Assembly (NCBI GenBank): GCA_963666825.2
Contig: OY763044.2
Coordinates: 2,170,001-2,234,000, forward strand
From: Saccharicrinis sp963666825
Lineage (GTDB): Bacteria; Bacteroidota; Bacteroidia; Bacteroidales; Marinilabiliaceae
Direction: 5' to 3'
Length of the DNA: 64,000 bases
Made by a program: the position numbers and the translations under genes. The notes under the pieces are model-generated. The model was given only the letters and a program-made list of their open reading frames with translations, did no database searches and was not told the origin of the DNA. This document shows positions 1 through 9,835 of the stretch, piece after piece. The first letter of the stretch is position 1, and each line of letters starts with the position of its first letter.

Positions 1-1669
1 AATAAGGTAAATCATAAGTATGTATATTTTCGGCCTGAACATTAATGATGTCCACAACAATAGGATTCCTTGACAGATCTTTATCATTTATAAGAGCAAT
101 GGTACGCTGTACTTTTGGCGAACCATAAGCATTGTTTTCCTTAGCACTTACAATTTGAAACTTTTCATCTTCTGCGTAAAAAAACCAATGCTCTGATGCG
201 TATTTCTCAGCTACTTTTAGCTTTCCATTGAACTGACTTTTTTGATCTATTACTAATGTATTATGTGCAACAGTTTGTTTTGACCATGTATCATTTTCTG
301 GTAAATATCGGCCTCCATGTTTGCTTTTTATATTCACATAACGCGCAGCTCCATATTCAGAAATAACTTCATTTCTATCATCATACATCATAAAACCAAG
401 TCGATCAAAATGTCCGTGACCCATACCTTGCGATGCATAATCCATTACAATACAAGTTCCATATTTATCATTTGAACCTCTCAATATGCCAATAGCACCC
501 TGATCACCTTCTGCACCATCTCTTAGTTCCATTGATTTCCATTCAAAAGGAACCTCCAATCCTTTCTCTATATCCTGAGCCACTTTTAACCCAGCATCAC
601 TTATCATTACCATACGTTGTAATTTTGCAATACTAAGTAGTTCTTTTTCTTTAGGAAAAGCATTATAAATAATATCCAGGGCATTAATTAGTTCCGGTGA
701 TTTAAATGACATATTCTTAACAGCATCATTTAAAGGAAAAAATTTACCTTCTGTATCTGTCATTTGTAAAGTTGCCAGCACAGCTTTTTTTAATATCTGG
801 TCTCTGTACTGAAAAATCTTTAAATCCGGATTATTGTTATCAATTGCCTGTGCAAACATTATAAAAGGAAGCATCGAATACCTTTGATAATAAGGGCCTT
901 CTGTATAATAACCATCAGGTGAAAACAATAAATCAATTTGCGATAAGAATCCTTTTGGATCATTATTTCCTTCTTGTTTAACTCCATACAATGCTCTTTC
1001 TACCAATTCGTTATTACCTATTGCATATCCTGTCATACCCACTGCAGCTGCTGCCCAAACTGCATGATTATGGATTCGGTTGAAAACATGAATATTTTCA
1101 ACTGACAGAAAATTTGCATACGGAATTAACAATTGGTTTTCAATCAACTCTTTTTCTGAATCTGATAAATAACTACGTACACAATCATATGCTTGCGAAG
1201 TATATACCAACCAATTTGCATCATTCAATTGTTGCCAAAACAATTTTCCCCTGGCATAAGATTTTTCAACAGGATGAAGTCCTAGGTGAGGAAACATATT
1301 TGCATACATAAACAGCATTGATTTTATATACTCTGCATATTTAGTATCACCAGTAATTTTATATAATTGCCCTGCACCACACATTGTTATATAATTCTGC
1401 TTATGAATATTATGTGTATATCCACCTGCAGGATCTTTGGGAACAGGAACTTTTATCCCTTTTCTCATTTCTGCATTAACAGTTTTAACCAGCCTTTTAT
1501 AGGAATAATCGAAAATTGAATATTTACCTAAACTGCTGTTAATTTGCTTTGCAGCTTTATCAGTTAATATTAATCCTGTAGAATTTTTCTCACTGGCAAC
1601 CATCGATGCTGAAAGAGCAATACATACAAGAAGAATAAAATATCTTACTGTTAAGTTTCTTTTGATCAT
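1..1669 (-). CDS. PL17 oligoalginate lyase, 3' end outside window
   Basis: Exolytic alginate lyase that would split oligoalginate to unsaturated monouronate, probably in the periplasm. The reading frame stays open from ATG at 1669 to the window edge (about 556 codons); the C-terminal part is missing. The N-terminus is a signal peptide (residues 1-25). The alpha-toroid half carries Asn201-His202 in the motif RIHNHAVWA and the Tyr-rich motif GPYYQRYS (260-264), which fit the Asn/His/Tyr active site known for PL17. The start of the heparinase II/III-like beta-sheet domain shows GHGHFDRLGF and YGAARYVNIK, followed by HGGRYLPENDTW and QTVAHNTLV, which are typical of PL17. It is the last visible gene of the alginate operon, 38 bp after a PL6 lyase, and fits the final depolymerisation step. 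Family assignment is strong; exact product specificity is inferred. Confidence 0.9.
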   Translation of the reverse strand, partial: MIKRNLTVRYFILLVCIALSASMVASEKNSTGLILTDKAAKQINSSLGKYSIFDYSYKRLVKTVNAEMRKGIKVPVPKDPAGGYTHNIHKQNYITMCGAGQLYKITGDTKYAEYIKSMLFMYANMFPHLGLHPVEKSYARGKLFWQQLNDANWLVYTSQAYDCVRSYLSDSEKELIENQLLIPYANFLSVENIHVFNRIHNHAVWAAAAVGMTGYAIGNNELVERALYGVKQEGNNDPKGFLSQIDLLFSPDGYYTEGPYYQRYSMLPFIMFAQAIDNNNPDLKIFQYRDQILKKAVLATLQMTDTEGKFFPLNDAVKNMSFKSPELINALDIIYNAFPKEKELLSIAKLQRMVMISDAGLKVAQDIEKGLEVPFEWKSMELRDGAEGDQGAIGILRGSNDKYGTCIVMDYASQGMGHGHFDRLGFMMYDDRNEVISEYGAARYVNIKSKHGGRYLPENDTWSKQTVAHNTLVIDQKSQFNGKLKVAEKYASEHWFFYAEDEKFQIVSAKENNAYGSPKVQRTIALINDKDLSRNPIVVDIINVQAENIHTYDLPY

Positions 1670-1707
1670 GAATTTATTTTTTTTATCAATGCTCATAGGA
1701 AATACAT

Positions 1708-3933
1708 TTATGATTCTTCAATTACAATATCCTTAATTACTAATGGTTTTATATTGTACTTCAATCCCTTTGAATTTTGAAAAATTACATTTGTGATTTT
1801 AGTAACTGGTCCTCCATTGGTTAAAAACACATCTATGTAGTTACAGGCATTCATTTTAATATTGTGTATTGAATTTACCTGTACGCCATGAGTGCTAATT
1901 GATGTATTAGTGCCTGATCCAACATTTTCAAATTGACAGTCAGAAATACTTAACATGGGACCAAAAGTGCTTTCATCTGAACCTCCACGATATAAATTCA
2001 GTGATGTTCCTTTAATGTTTTTAAATTCTGATTTTTTAATAATGACATATTCTGCATTATATCTTCCTAAATCATCAATTTCTTTATCCAATAGAAGAAT
2101 GTCTCCAGTAATATTTTCAAATTTACAATTGGTAATTACCACTGAATCAGCCATTGTATTTTTGTAACACCTAAAAAAATCAAACTTCTTATTAACATTT
2201 AAATTACGCACGGTACAATTCTCCATTAAAAATTTATAATTCCGGTTCATTGAACAGTGACTAGTTGACACAATACAATTACCAGAATCATCAGGAGCAT
2301 CTATTCCTTCAATTTCAATTCCTTTTAATTTTAAAGCACCATTATTTTCTATTACAAAAACTTCATCGTTTTGCGATATTATGATTGGCTTAACGCTATC
2401 ATTAAAAGCTTTAAATGTTATCGTTTTTTTAATATTTAGCTTTTTATTCAGGAAGTAATTTCCTGTTTCCATTAGCTGGATTACATCACCATCATTAGCT
2501 AAACTAAGTGCCTTCCATAAGGTATTCTGACCTGGTTTTACATTTATTACTTTTCCTGTATCAAAAACTAATTTCTTTGTTGCTTTAGGATACCAATTTA
2601 CTCCTGTTGAATCTTTCATCGCCACAGGAAATAATAAACTACATCCTACTCCTGTTTTCCCTTCAACTGTTGGAGTATTAATACCATATTTATTATGACT
2701 TAATTGTATTTCAACCGGAATAAATTTATTCTGTAGATTGACAATATTATTGCCTATGTAATTGTTTTCAAAAGAGATACCGTCCACATTATCATAAAAG
2801 GTAAAAATTGAATCTTTTGAATCATGATAAAATATATTATCCCGGATCTCAGAATTAACAGGACAAGCAGAACGTTCTTCATCACTTCCTGCACATAATT
2901 GAATATGATCACAGTTAATGAACGTATTGTTCGCAAATACACCTCCATCAACCTGATGATATCTGTTAATCGCAGAATTTGGCACACCATTCATTATTAC
3001 TAAAGAACCCCTGAAACGATATCCTTTTAAATCGGAGAAGTAATTATTTATGGCCTTATTTCTTTTATTAATAATTCTTATACCACCTGTATAATCTTTA
3101 TTATTTCCTAAAAAGAAATTTCCTTCTGCTATATTATCATTACCATGTCGAAAAGTAAGCGTTCCTCTACATTCATAAAAAGTATTGTTTATAAATTGGT
3201 TACCACACGATTTATTTGAGATAATTTCATGTTCACCATCGCATGATTCAAAATAATTATTCTGAACCACGGTATTACTATAATTCAACGAATAATGTGA
3301 GGTTCCAATCCTTAAAGTTTCGCCTCCATTCGATCCTAGATTTTGTCTAAATCCAAAATAATTGTGATCTATTATGTGGTGATTCTCCTGACATGCCTCA
3401 TCAATCATTCTAACAGCAAAGGTCACCCCAAGGTTTCTCTTATCTAAAAAATTGCAATGGTCTATTCTGTTTCTTTTACCATATAAACTAACATATGTTG
3501 AAGATTGAAATCTCTCATCGGGATTAAAGTTATCTATCACGCACTCTGTTAACCTGCAATGATTAGCATATTTTCCCTTTTTGTATTTAAATGAGATTAC
3601 TTCATTTGTAGGTGTTGAACCATCTTTAAATACAAGACCTTCAACAGTCAGATAATCTCCTCCTATTATTAATCGTGACTTACCGGTAATTATCACTTTA
3701 CCATTATCTTCTGCCTTAAGAATAATAGGATTTACACTATCTCCTTTTGCATTAAATATAAATTCACAATCTCGCCAAACTCCATTTTGCAATTCAATTA
3801 TATCGCCAGGCTTTGCACGTTTTTCAGCATTATCAAACTCATCAATAGTGCTAACCCTGAAAGTATTAGTATTACTACACCCTACGATCAAACAAAAGGT
3901 ACATATATTTAATAATGTAATTAATAATTTCAT
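1708..3933 (-). CDS. PL6 alginate lyase, lipoprotein, two beta-helix domains
   Basis: Surface or periplasmic alginate lyase of family PL6 (chondroitinase-B fold). A lipoprotein signal ends in the lipobox IVGC with Cys19. The first right-handed beta-helix holds NGGETLRIG, with probable Ca2+ ligands Asn202, Glu234 and Glu236, catalytic Lys241 in ISNKS and catalytic Arg262 in LTFRHG. The spacings (32, 7 and 21 residues) match those I remember for AlyGC. Residues after about 450 form a second beta-helix, so the 741-residue length fits the two-domain PL6 subfamily. It lies between PL17 and a shorter PL6 gene in the same operon. Endo versus exo action and G/M preference cannot be read from the sequence. 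Confidence 0.9.
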   Translation of the reverse strand: MKLLITLLNICTFCLIVGCSNTNTFRVSTIDEFDNAEKRAKPGDIIELQNGVWRDCEFIFNAKGDSVNPIILKAEDNGKVIITGKSRLIIGGDYLTVEGLVFKDGSTPTNEVISFKYKKGKYANHCRLTECVIDNFNPDERFQSSTYVSLYGKRNRIDHCNFLDKRNLGVTFAVRMIDEACQENHHIIDHNYFGFRQNLGSNGGETLRIGTSHYSLNYSNTVVQNNYFESCDGEHEIISNKSCGNQFINNTFYECRGTLTFRHGNDNIAEGNFFLGNNKDYTGGIRIINKRNKAINNYFSDLKGYRFRGSLVIMNGVPNSAINRYHQVDGGVFANNTFINCDHIQLCAGSDEERSACPVNSEIRDNIFYHDSKDSIFTFYDNVDGISFENNYIGNNIVNLQNKFIPVEIQLSHNKYGINTPTVEGKTGVGCSLLFPVAMKDSTGVNWYPKATKKLVFDTGKVINVKPGQNTLWKALSLANDGDVIQLMETGNYFLNKKLNIKKTITFKAFNDSVKPIIISQNDEVFVIENNGALKLKGIEIEGIDAPDDSGNCIVSTSHCSMNRNYKFLMENCTVRNLNVNKKFDFFRCYKNTMADSVVITNCKFENITGDILLLDKEIDDLGRYNAEYVIIKKSEFKNIKGTSLNLYRGGSDESTFGPMLSISDCQFENVGSGTNTSISTHGVQVNSIHNIKMNACNYIDVFLTNGGPVTKITNVIFQNSKGLKYNIKPLVIKDIVIEES

Positions 3934-4108
3934 TATATATTCTTTTTGAAAGTAACCTCAATTTAAAAAGCCCCCTAATTCTTTATAATTAAGGCTACTT
4001 TCATTATTAAAAACTATAAAATGACAAATTCAAGATGTCAATTTCTTTTAAAGAATAGTCTATTCACAAGTCATTCTGTTTGTTATCATTACCATATATG
4101 ATATAAAA

Positions 4109-5794
4109 CTATAGTAGGATTTTAAATGTATAACTAACACCTTTTTCCTTAACCTGAACCAGAACTATTTCTTTTTTATTATTTGCTTCAAATTTGATTT
4201 GTTGGCCAATGCACTCAACTGATTGTAACTGATCTCCACCTAGATTATATAAATTCAAAAGTCTGTTACTCTGATCTTTAAACTCTATTACAACCTGTGA
4301 ACTTTCTTGAATTACTTTTACCTGATCTTTCAATTCCTTTACTCTAGAACCCGATGCTGAGGTATTAATATAATCGGCACCAACATTTTCACTGTTTAAA
4401 AGATAATTTGAGAAAACATCACTGGAAACTTCGTCACATCCCACATCACGATTTGAGACTCCACGCCCCTGACCATCAATATCGTCATTGACATATGACA
4501 TATCACTAGTTGCTCTGTCAATTGCAATACAATTCTCTTCTGGTCGATAAATATCAGAAGCTTTAGCAAGAGATATATCAGTTAACAAAAATCCTTCATC
4601 TGAATCTATTCCAAGTTGGCCTGTTTCAGCAATATTTCCACTGAAGTTAACACCTGTAACAACATCGTAATCAACAACTATATCATAACCAGATTTTCCT
4701 TTTATCAGATTATTTACAACTGAAGATTCTATTGGAGGTAAAGTTTTCTCGCTATCTTTTCCTGCACCAATAGCAATAGGTTGCTTACAATCCACGATAG
4801 TATTGAAGCCAACTTTAGCATATTTTACCTGGTAATACCCTGATACCGGAGAATCAGGAATCCCGTTAACCATTGATATAGCAGCACGATAACTAGTTCC
4901 ATACAAGGATTCAAAATAATTATTATAAACTTCATGTCCTTCGCCAATTATTCTAACTCCACCACTTTTTTTATCCGGATCGCCAATAAAATAGTTACCA
5001 TAAACTTTACAATATGAACCATGACGAAGCGTTAAAGTACCATCACAATGATAAAATGTATTATATCGATAAATATTACCTACTGATTTATTTGAGATTA
5101 TCTCAACTTCACCATCAGTTTCCTCAAACAGATTATATTCAACAATTGTGTTCGATTCATATTCAACCCAATCACTTGTACCAATTCTAATAGTTTCTCC
5201 ACCATTCATCCCAAGTACCGGACGGTACCCAAAATAATTATGATCTATTTGATGATAATCGGGAGTTTCGTCCAACCAAACAACTAACGTAGTACCAATA
5301 TTAGTTTTCCCTGATATTGTACAATGATCAACTCGATTATATGTACCGTATAAAGAAATCCATTTTGAATCAGTATTTATATCAGCAGGACTATAATTTT
5401 TGATTGTTACATTGGTTAATCTGCAATTATTTGCTAATGCCGATCCTCTTCTAAACTCTATTAAATTACCGGATACAGCACCATTTAAAAATTGCAAATC
5501 CTCAACAATTAAATACTCTCCTGAAATATCCAAAGTTGATGATCCTGTTAAAATCACCTGTCCAGGTGTTTCTGGCTGCAATCGTATTGGATTATTTTCC
5601 GTTCCATTTCCTTTAAATACGATTTCCTGATCGGTCCAGGTTCCATTATTCATCTGAATAATATCTCCAGGATTAAGTGTAGGTAGATTATTTATTTCAT
5701 ATGCAGAGGTTACATGATAAACCTCTGCTTTTAAATTGAAATATGATAATCCAACTATAATAATCAAAAACTTTATTATAAGATACTTATTCAT
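4109..5794 (-). CDS. PL6 alginate lyase, secreted, with sorting-tail-like C-terminus
   Basis: Second PL6 lyase, 561 residues. A cleavable signal peptide covers residues 1-23 with no lipobox. The single beta-helix carries MNGGETIRIGTS (Asn197), Glu229/Glu231, Lys236 in ISNKS and Arg257 in LTLRHG, with the same spacings as the neighbouring PL6 gene. The last 70 or so residues are a beta-rich tail resembling a degenerate T9SS sorting domain, so it may be secreted or surface-attached while its paralog is a lipoprotein. Its start overlaps the stop of the upstream esterase by 8 bp, which indicates translational coupling. A 175-bp gap separates it from the next PL6 gene. The two paralogs share motifs but differ in length and anchoring, suggesting division of labour on different block structures. 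Confidence 0.88.
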   Translation of the reverse strand: MNKYLIIKFLIIIVGLSYFNLKAEVYHVTSAYEINNLPTLNPGDIIQMNNGTWTDQEIVFKGNGTENNPIRLQPETPGQVILTGSSTLDISGEYLIVEDLQFLNGAVSGNLIEFRRGSALANNCRLTNVTIKNYSPADINTDSKWISLYGTYNRVDHCTISGKTNIGTTLVVWLDETPDYHQIDHNYFGYRPVLGMNGGETIRIGTSDWVEYESNTIVEYNLFEETDGEVEIISNKSVGNIYRYNTFYHCDGTLTLRHGSYCKVYGNYFIGDPDKKSGGVRIIGEGHEVYNNYFESLYGTSYRAAISMVNGIPDSPVSGYYQVKYAKVGFNTIVDCKQPIAIGAGKDSEKTLPPIESSVVNNLIKGKSGYDIVVDYDVVTGVNFSGNIAETGQLGIDSDEGFLLTDISLAKASDIYRPEENCIAIDRATSDMSYVNDDIDGQGRGVSNRDVGCDEVSSDVFSNYLLNSENVGADYINTSASGSRVKELKDQVKVIQESSQVVIEFKDQSNRLLNLYNLGGDQLQSVECIGQQIKFEANNKKEIVLVQVKEKGVSYTFKILL

Positions 5795-6668
5795 ATATCT
5801 TTAATTCCTTTAAAAATTCAAATATCTGATTATTAACATCTCTTTTCTGTTCGGTTGTAAATTTTCCATGTCCACCTCCTTCAACTTTCACAAACTGAGT
5901 TTTAATACCTTCTTTTTCAAGTGCTTTATGCAACTCCACTGATTGATTAAAAGGAACTATAGGATCAGCTGTACCATGTACAATAAAAACAGGAGGTGAA
6001 TTTTTACTAACCTGAAATAATGGAGATACTGATTTAGCGAATTTTACATCTTGTTGATATAAGCCCAACCAGTTACGAACTGAAGAGTAATTCCATTCAC
6101 CCTTAGGATATAAGCTTAAATCCGTAATACCATATTTATCTACAATAGCCGCCACTTTAAATGGTTTTGAATTTGAGCATTCAGACGTAAACAAACCGGA
6201 ATCACATGTTAATCCAACCATTAAGGCTAAATGAGCACCAGCAGATCCTCCCATTATTACAACTCTATCCAGATCAATATTATATTTCTTATGGTTTTCA
6301 ATCATATAAGCCAATGCACATCTAACATCTTCAATTGCAGCTGGAGCCGGAGCTACATCCACCAAACGATACTCAACATTAACTACAGCAAAACCTCTTT
6401 TGAAGAAATTTTTAAATCCTTTTTGAGATTCTTTTTCTCCATGATTCCATCCTCCTCCATGTATATTTATAACAAGAGGCATAGCAGTAGCATTCTCAGA
6501 ATCAAAATAAATATCCATTCGTCCTTGCCAGCCATTTACTTCCTTATAAACTACATCTATTTCGTCTTTGTAATTGTCTGGAATTTCCACACCATGTTTA
6601 GTGTCTTTAGCCTGAGCAAATGAGCCAAACAACATCATAAAGACTAATACTAATATATTTGATTTCAT
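5787..6668 (-). CDS. Alpha/beta-hydrolase esterase of the alginate operon
   Basis: Secreted carboxylesterase, BD-FAE/lipase-like. Motifs are the oxyanion-hole HGGGW, the nucleophile elbow GGSAGAH, an acid residue in GTADPIVPF and the catalytic His in GGGHGKF. I chose ATG 6668, which gives a clean signal peptide (MKSNILVLVFMMLFGSFAQA). Upstream in-frame ATGs at 6704 and 6734 would overlap the preceding gene. It is fully embedded between the glycan-binding protein and a PL6 lyase, so it probably works on the same polysaccharide. Removal of O-acetyl groups from alginate before lyase attack is an inference from context; the family also includes enzymes for other esters. Confidence 0.8.
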   Translation of the reverse strand: MKSNILVLVFMMLFGSFAQAKDTKHGVEIPDNYKDEIDVVYKEVNGWQGRMDIYFDSENATAMPLVINIHGGGWNHGEKESQKGFKNFFKRGFAVVNVEYRLVDVAPAPAAIEDVRCALAYMIENHKKYNIDLDRVVIMGGSAGAHLALMVGLTCDSGLFTSECSNSKPFKVAAIVDKYGITDLSLYPKGEWNYSSVRNWLGLYQQDVKFAKSVSPLFQVSKNSPPVFIVHGTADPIVPFNQSVELHKALEKEGIKTQFVKVEGGGHGKFTTEQKRDVNNQIFEFLKELKIYE

Positions 6669-6696
6669 TACTTTAAGTTTATTTTTTTTAATATTA

Positions 6697-8193
6697 TTAT
6701 TCATTATCTCCAATTGTAGTAACATCATGAGCATCCTTTAGCTTTCCGTCCACTATCATAAATGAATCGAAATGAAACTCTGAGTTTTCAATTGGAATAT
6801 CGCTGGTTGTTCTAAACTGGATTCTGAATGTTTTTAGATTATATATACTAAATAGATCAGAAGAATAAGGATCAGCACTACTTCCTGAACGAAATTTTAA
6901 ATCACTCATCCTCCAGGCAAAAAGTTGCCACCCTTCACCATAATCTGAACTATTTAATCTTTTTACGTAATGGGTTCCTCTATTACTTGTAACACCATCA
7001 ACACTTTCTGATAAATCGCAATAAAAAACAAAGTAAGGTGTGGTATTATTCGTATTTATCCATAAATGTACCCATGGATCTTCAAACTCATTAATATCTA
7101 TCAGATTATCATCTCCTTTATAGTAATATTCGGAATAGGTGCTACCTCCGTTATTATATTGACTCTGATCATAATTAATCAATAAACTTGCATAAAAATT
7201 ACCTTCTGCAGCAAGTATTTCTTCATTCCCATTTAAACCTGTGGTATAAACAGGAAGTATTGATTTTTTCTGAGAGAATGGATCTCCACTAAAGTTTTCA
7301 AAATCCTCAATAATCCATTCTAACTTAGCTATAACCCTTAAAACAGCACCTGTAGATATTTCAGTTCCACCATACGAATATACTGATATCGACTGATAAC
7401 CTTCCAGTTCCTCATCATTAGGAATTACAAATGAAAAGCTTGTTTCATCCTGAGCGGTAACTTCTACCTTTGAAGAAGCAAAATACACTGAATCAACAAC
7501 ATTCATATTATTACCAATTACAGTAATTTCTGAATTTATCATTGCTTTTGTAGGAACTGTAACAAACTCAGGCCATGATTTTTGCACACTAAATCCATTA
7601 TCGTCTAATGTAACCGTAATATCACCACTTGCCGATGCATATACATATGACAATGTTGATACATCATTTAAATTAAATGGAATAGAAAATACCACTTCCT
7701 GGTCATCCTGAGAAACTATCGCAGCTTCTGTTTCACCTACAAAAATTTGCTTTATGTATTTAAGATTACTTCCTGTAATAACAACATTTTCATTTATATA
7801 ACCTCCTGAGGGAATTGTTTCTAATACGGGTTCATTAAATATAATTGTTAATTCACCAGAACTGCTTGTACCCTCATTGTTACTATTCAGAACTTTTACA
7901 ATACCATCTACCATGTAATTATCAATTCTGACTTCCATATATGAATTAGTAACTTTACTAACAATATCTGCTTGTACATCACCTACCCATACATTATCGG
8001 CATAATTCAGATTTTGCCCATAAATTTTTAATATAGCTCCTACTTCAGCAGAAGTTGGTTCAAAAGATTCTACAACGGGAATTTCCTCATTGGTGTCTTC
8101 TTCTACATATATTTTTTCATTACAACTACTCAATCCCAGAACGAAAATTACAGTTGTAAGAATATAATTTGAGATACTTATATATTTTTTCAT
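6697..8193 (-). CDS. Surface glycan-binding lipoprotein with IPT/TIG domains
   Basis: SusE/SusF-position surface glycan-binding protein. The signal peptide ends at the lipobox LSSC. Three tandem IPT/TIG Ig-like modules start near residues 42, 125 and 208, with recurring patterns such as GAILKIYGQNL, ENVVITGSNL and SEITVIGNNM. From about residue 290 an aromatic-rich beta-sandwich resembles the C-terminal glycan-binding domain of SGBP-B proteins. It lies 159 bp downstream of susD. It should capture alginate at the outer membrane for SusC/D. Sequence alone cannot show which sugar it binds; the lyase neighbours make alginate the obvious candidate. Confidence 0.8.
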   Translation of the reverse strand: MKKYISISNYILTTVIFVLGLSSCNEKIYVEEDTNEEIPVVESFEPTSAEVGAILKIYGQNLNYADNVWVGDVQADIVSKVTNSYMEVRIDNYMVDGIVKVLNSNNEGTSSSGELTIIFNEPVLETIPSGGYINENVVITGSNLKYIKQIFVGETEAAIVSQDDQEVVFSIPFNLNDVSTLSYVYASASGDITVTLDDNGFSVQKSWPEFVTVPTKAMINSEITVIGNNMNVVDSVYFASSKVEVTAQDETSFSFVIPNDEELEGYQSISVYSYGGTEISTGAVLRVIAKLEWIIEDFENFSGDPFSQKKSILPVYTTGLNGNEEILAAEGNFYASLLINYDQSQYNNGGSTYSEYYYKGDDNLIDINEFEDPWVHLWINTNNTTPYFVFYCDLSESVDGVTSNRGTHYVKRLNSSDYGEGWQLFAWRMSDLKFRSGSSADPYSSDLFSIYNLKTFRIQFRTTSDIPIENSEFHFDSFMIVDGKLKDAHDVTTIGDNE

Positions 8194-8352
8194 CTGTTAC
8201 AATTTATATTTCAACAGCAAGATGAAACTCGCTTTAATAACCTGAGTTCGATTAAAATTTTAGAATTCAGGTTAATAGTCATGTCTCAATAGCATTATTG
8301 TAAAAACGATTCTAAGAGCTCGGTTCATCTTTAAGTTTCTTAATATTATTCT

Positions 8353-9822
8353 TTAGTAACCAGCATTTTGAGTAAGATCCGAATTGATATCTATTTCTCT
8401 TTGAGGAATAGGCAGTAATGTTTGCCATGTTTCAATTGGATCAACATAAAATTCGGTATGAGAAGGATCGTTATAGTAAGCCTCTGTAGCAAAATGATTG
8501 TTCATTACTTGCTCTAAACGATCTGTTCTTTTTAAATCAAAATAACGTTGATTTTCAAAGGCAAACTCAACTCTTCTTTCTTGTTCAAGAAGCATTCTAA
8601 AGTCGTATTTACTACCTATATCACTCTCCAAATAACTTGATAAACCAGCACGGCTTCTTATCTGATTAAGAAATGGCAAGGCATCTGCTATTGTTTTATT
8701 TTCGAGCAATACTTCAGAATACATAAGTAAAATATCAGAATATCTTAGAACAGGCCAGTCGTTCTCTGCATCATTTAAATCAATAACCGGATACATATAT
8801 TTATTCACAAATGCCTTATCTACAGTTACATTATTAGATTGATCATAATAGCTTTCCTGCAAACAAACATCTTTTCTCAAATCACCTTCTTCAAAAGCAT
8901 TTATTATACTTTCTGTAGGATAATTCCAACCTTTTCCATCTCCATTTACCACATTACTACCACTTGTTAAAGGCGCAAAATAATTAGCAAAAGGAGAACC
9001 CAGATCAACATTCCCACTCATAAATCGAACTGCAAAAAGAATTTCATCGTTCATTTCATTATTATAATCAAACACATCGGCATAATCATCTAATAATTGA
9101 TGAGGTGAATTTTCAATTACATCAAGAAGTAATTCTTCTGCAGCACTATATTCTTTATTTGTAAGATATACTTTAGCCAGTAAACCTTTAGCAGCCCAAC
9201 TTGTAGCTCTTCCAAGTTCACTTTGATCATATGATTCAGGTAGATAATCCAATGCAATTTTTAAATCGTTTTTAATAAATGCCATCACCTGATCAATACT
9301 TGATCTTTCCATAGTTTTTGCATCCTCTCCTGAAATTGTTTCTTCAACAATAACGACAGGACCATACAATTGTACTAAGTTGAAATAATTATATGCCCTT
9401 AAAAATCTGCATTCGCCTTCGTATTGATTAATTAGGTCTGATTGCTCAAAACCATCTAATCTTTCAAGTATCTGATTATTTAATGCAATATCTTTATATC
9501 GCTTTTGCCAATATTCATCAATTAAGGTGTTTAATGTGGTTTGTGTATAGTTATCCAGTTCTCTGTATTCAGTATAAACAGCAACACTACTCTCAATAAA
9601 CATCTGACTATTATCGGTATGTAATTCAGTTAGTGCCCACTCAGTCTCCATTGGATCTAACAATCCACTATAGCACGCAATTACTGCATTATCAATTTCT
9701 TCAACTGTCTTATAGTAAGAACCCTCTCCTATTTCTGATATAGGATTCAATTCCAGCATATTATCGCAGGCTATTAAAAATACAGCCTGTATTATTATTA
9801 GAAAATAAATGATCTTCTTCAT
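8353..9822 (-). CDS. susD: SusD/RagB-family glycan-binding lipoprotein
   Basis: Outer-membrane lipoprotein that forms the lid of the SusC transporter. Features are a lipoprotein signal with Cys at LIAC, the N-terminal SusD-like pattern LNPISEIGEGSYYKT, TPR-like helices in the middle and the C-terminal motifs RYSDILLMYSEVLLE, ERRVEFAFENQRYFDLKR and LLPIPQREID, typical of RagB/SusD. ATG 9822 was chosen because it starts the signal peptide 13 bp after the susC stop; an ATG at 9846 would overlap susC. The gene order susC-susD-binding protein-lyases is a classic utilization locus. Confidence 0.95.
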   Translation of the reverse strand: MKKIIYFLIIIQAVFLIACDNMLELNPISEIGEGSYYKTVEEIDNAVIACYSGLLDPMETEWALTELHTDNSQMFIESSVAVYTEYRELDNYTQTTLNTLIDEYWQKRYKDIALNNQILERLDGFEQSDLINQYEGECRFLRAYNYFNLVQLYGPVVIVEETISGEDAKTMERSSIDQVMAFIKNDLKIALDYLPESYDQSELGRATSWAAKGLLAKVYLTNKEYSAAEELLLDVIENSPHQLLDDYADVFDYNNEMNDEILFAVRFMSGNVDLGSPFANYFAPLTSGSNVVNGDGKGWNYPTESIINAFEEGDLRKDVCLQESYYDQSNNVTVDKAFVNKYMYPVIDLNDAENDWPVLRYSDILLMYSEVLLENKTIADALPFLNQIRSRAGLSSYLESDIGSKYDFRMLLEQERRVEFAFENQRYFDLKRTDRLEQVMNNHFATEAYYNDPSHTEFYVDPIETWQTLLPIPQREIDINSDLTQNAGY

Positions 9823-9835
9823 GATGAAAACTTTT

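Noticed and set aside
6231..6623. 130-codon plus-strand frame opposite the esterase
   Set aside because: Lies wholly antisense within a clearly coding esterase with catalytic motifs; composition is that of a shadow frame.
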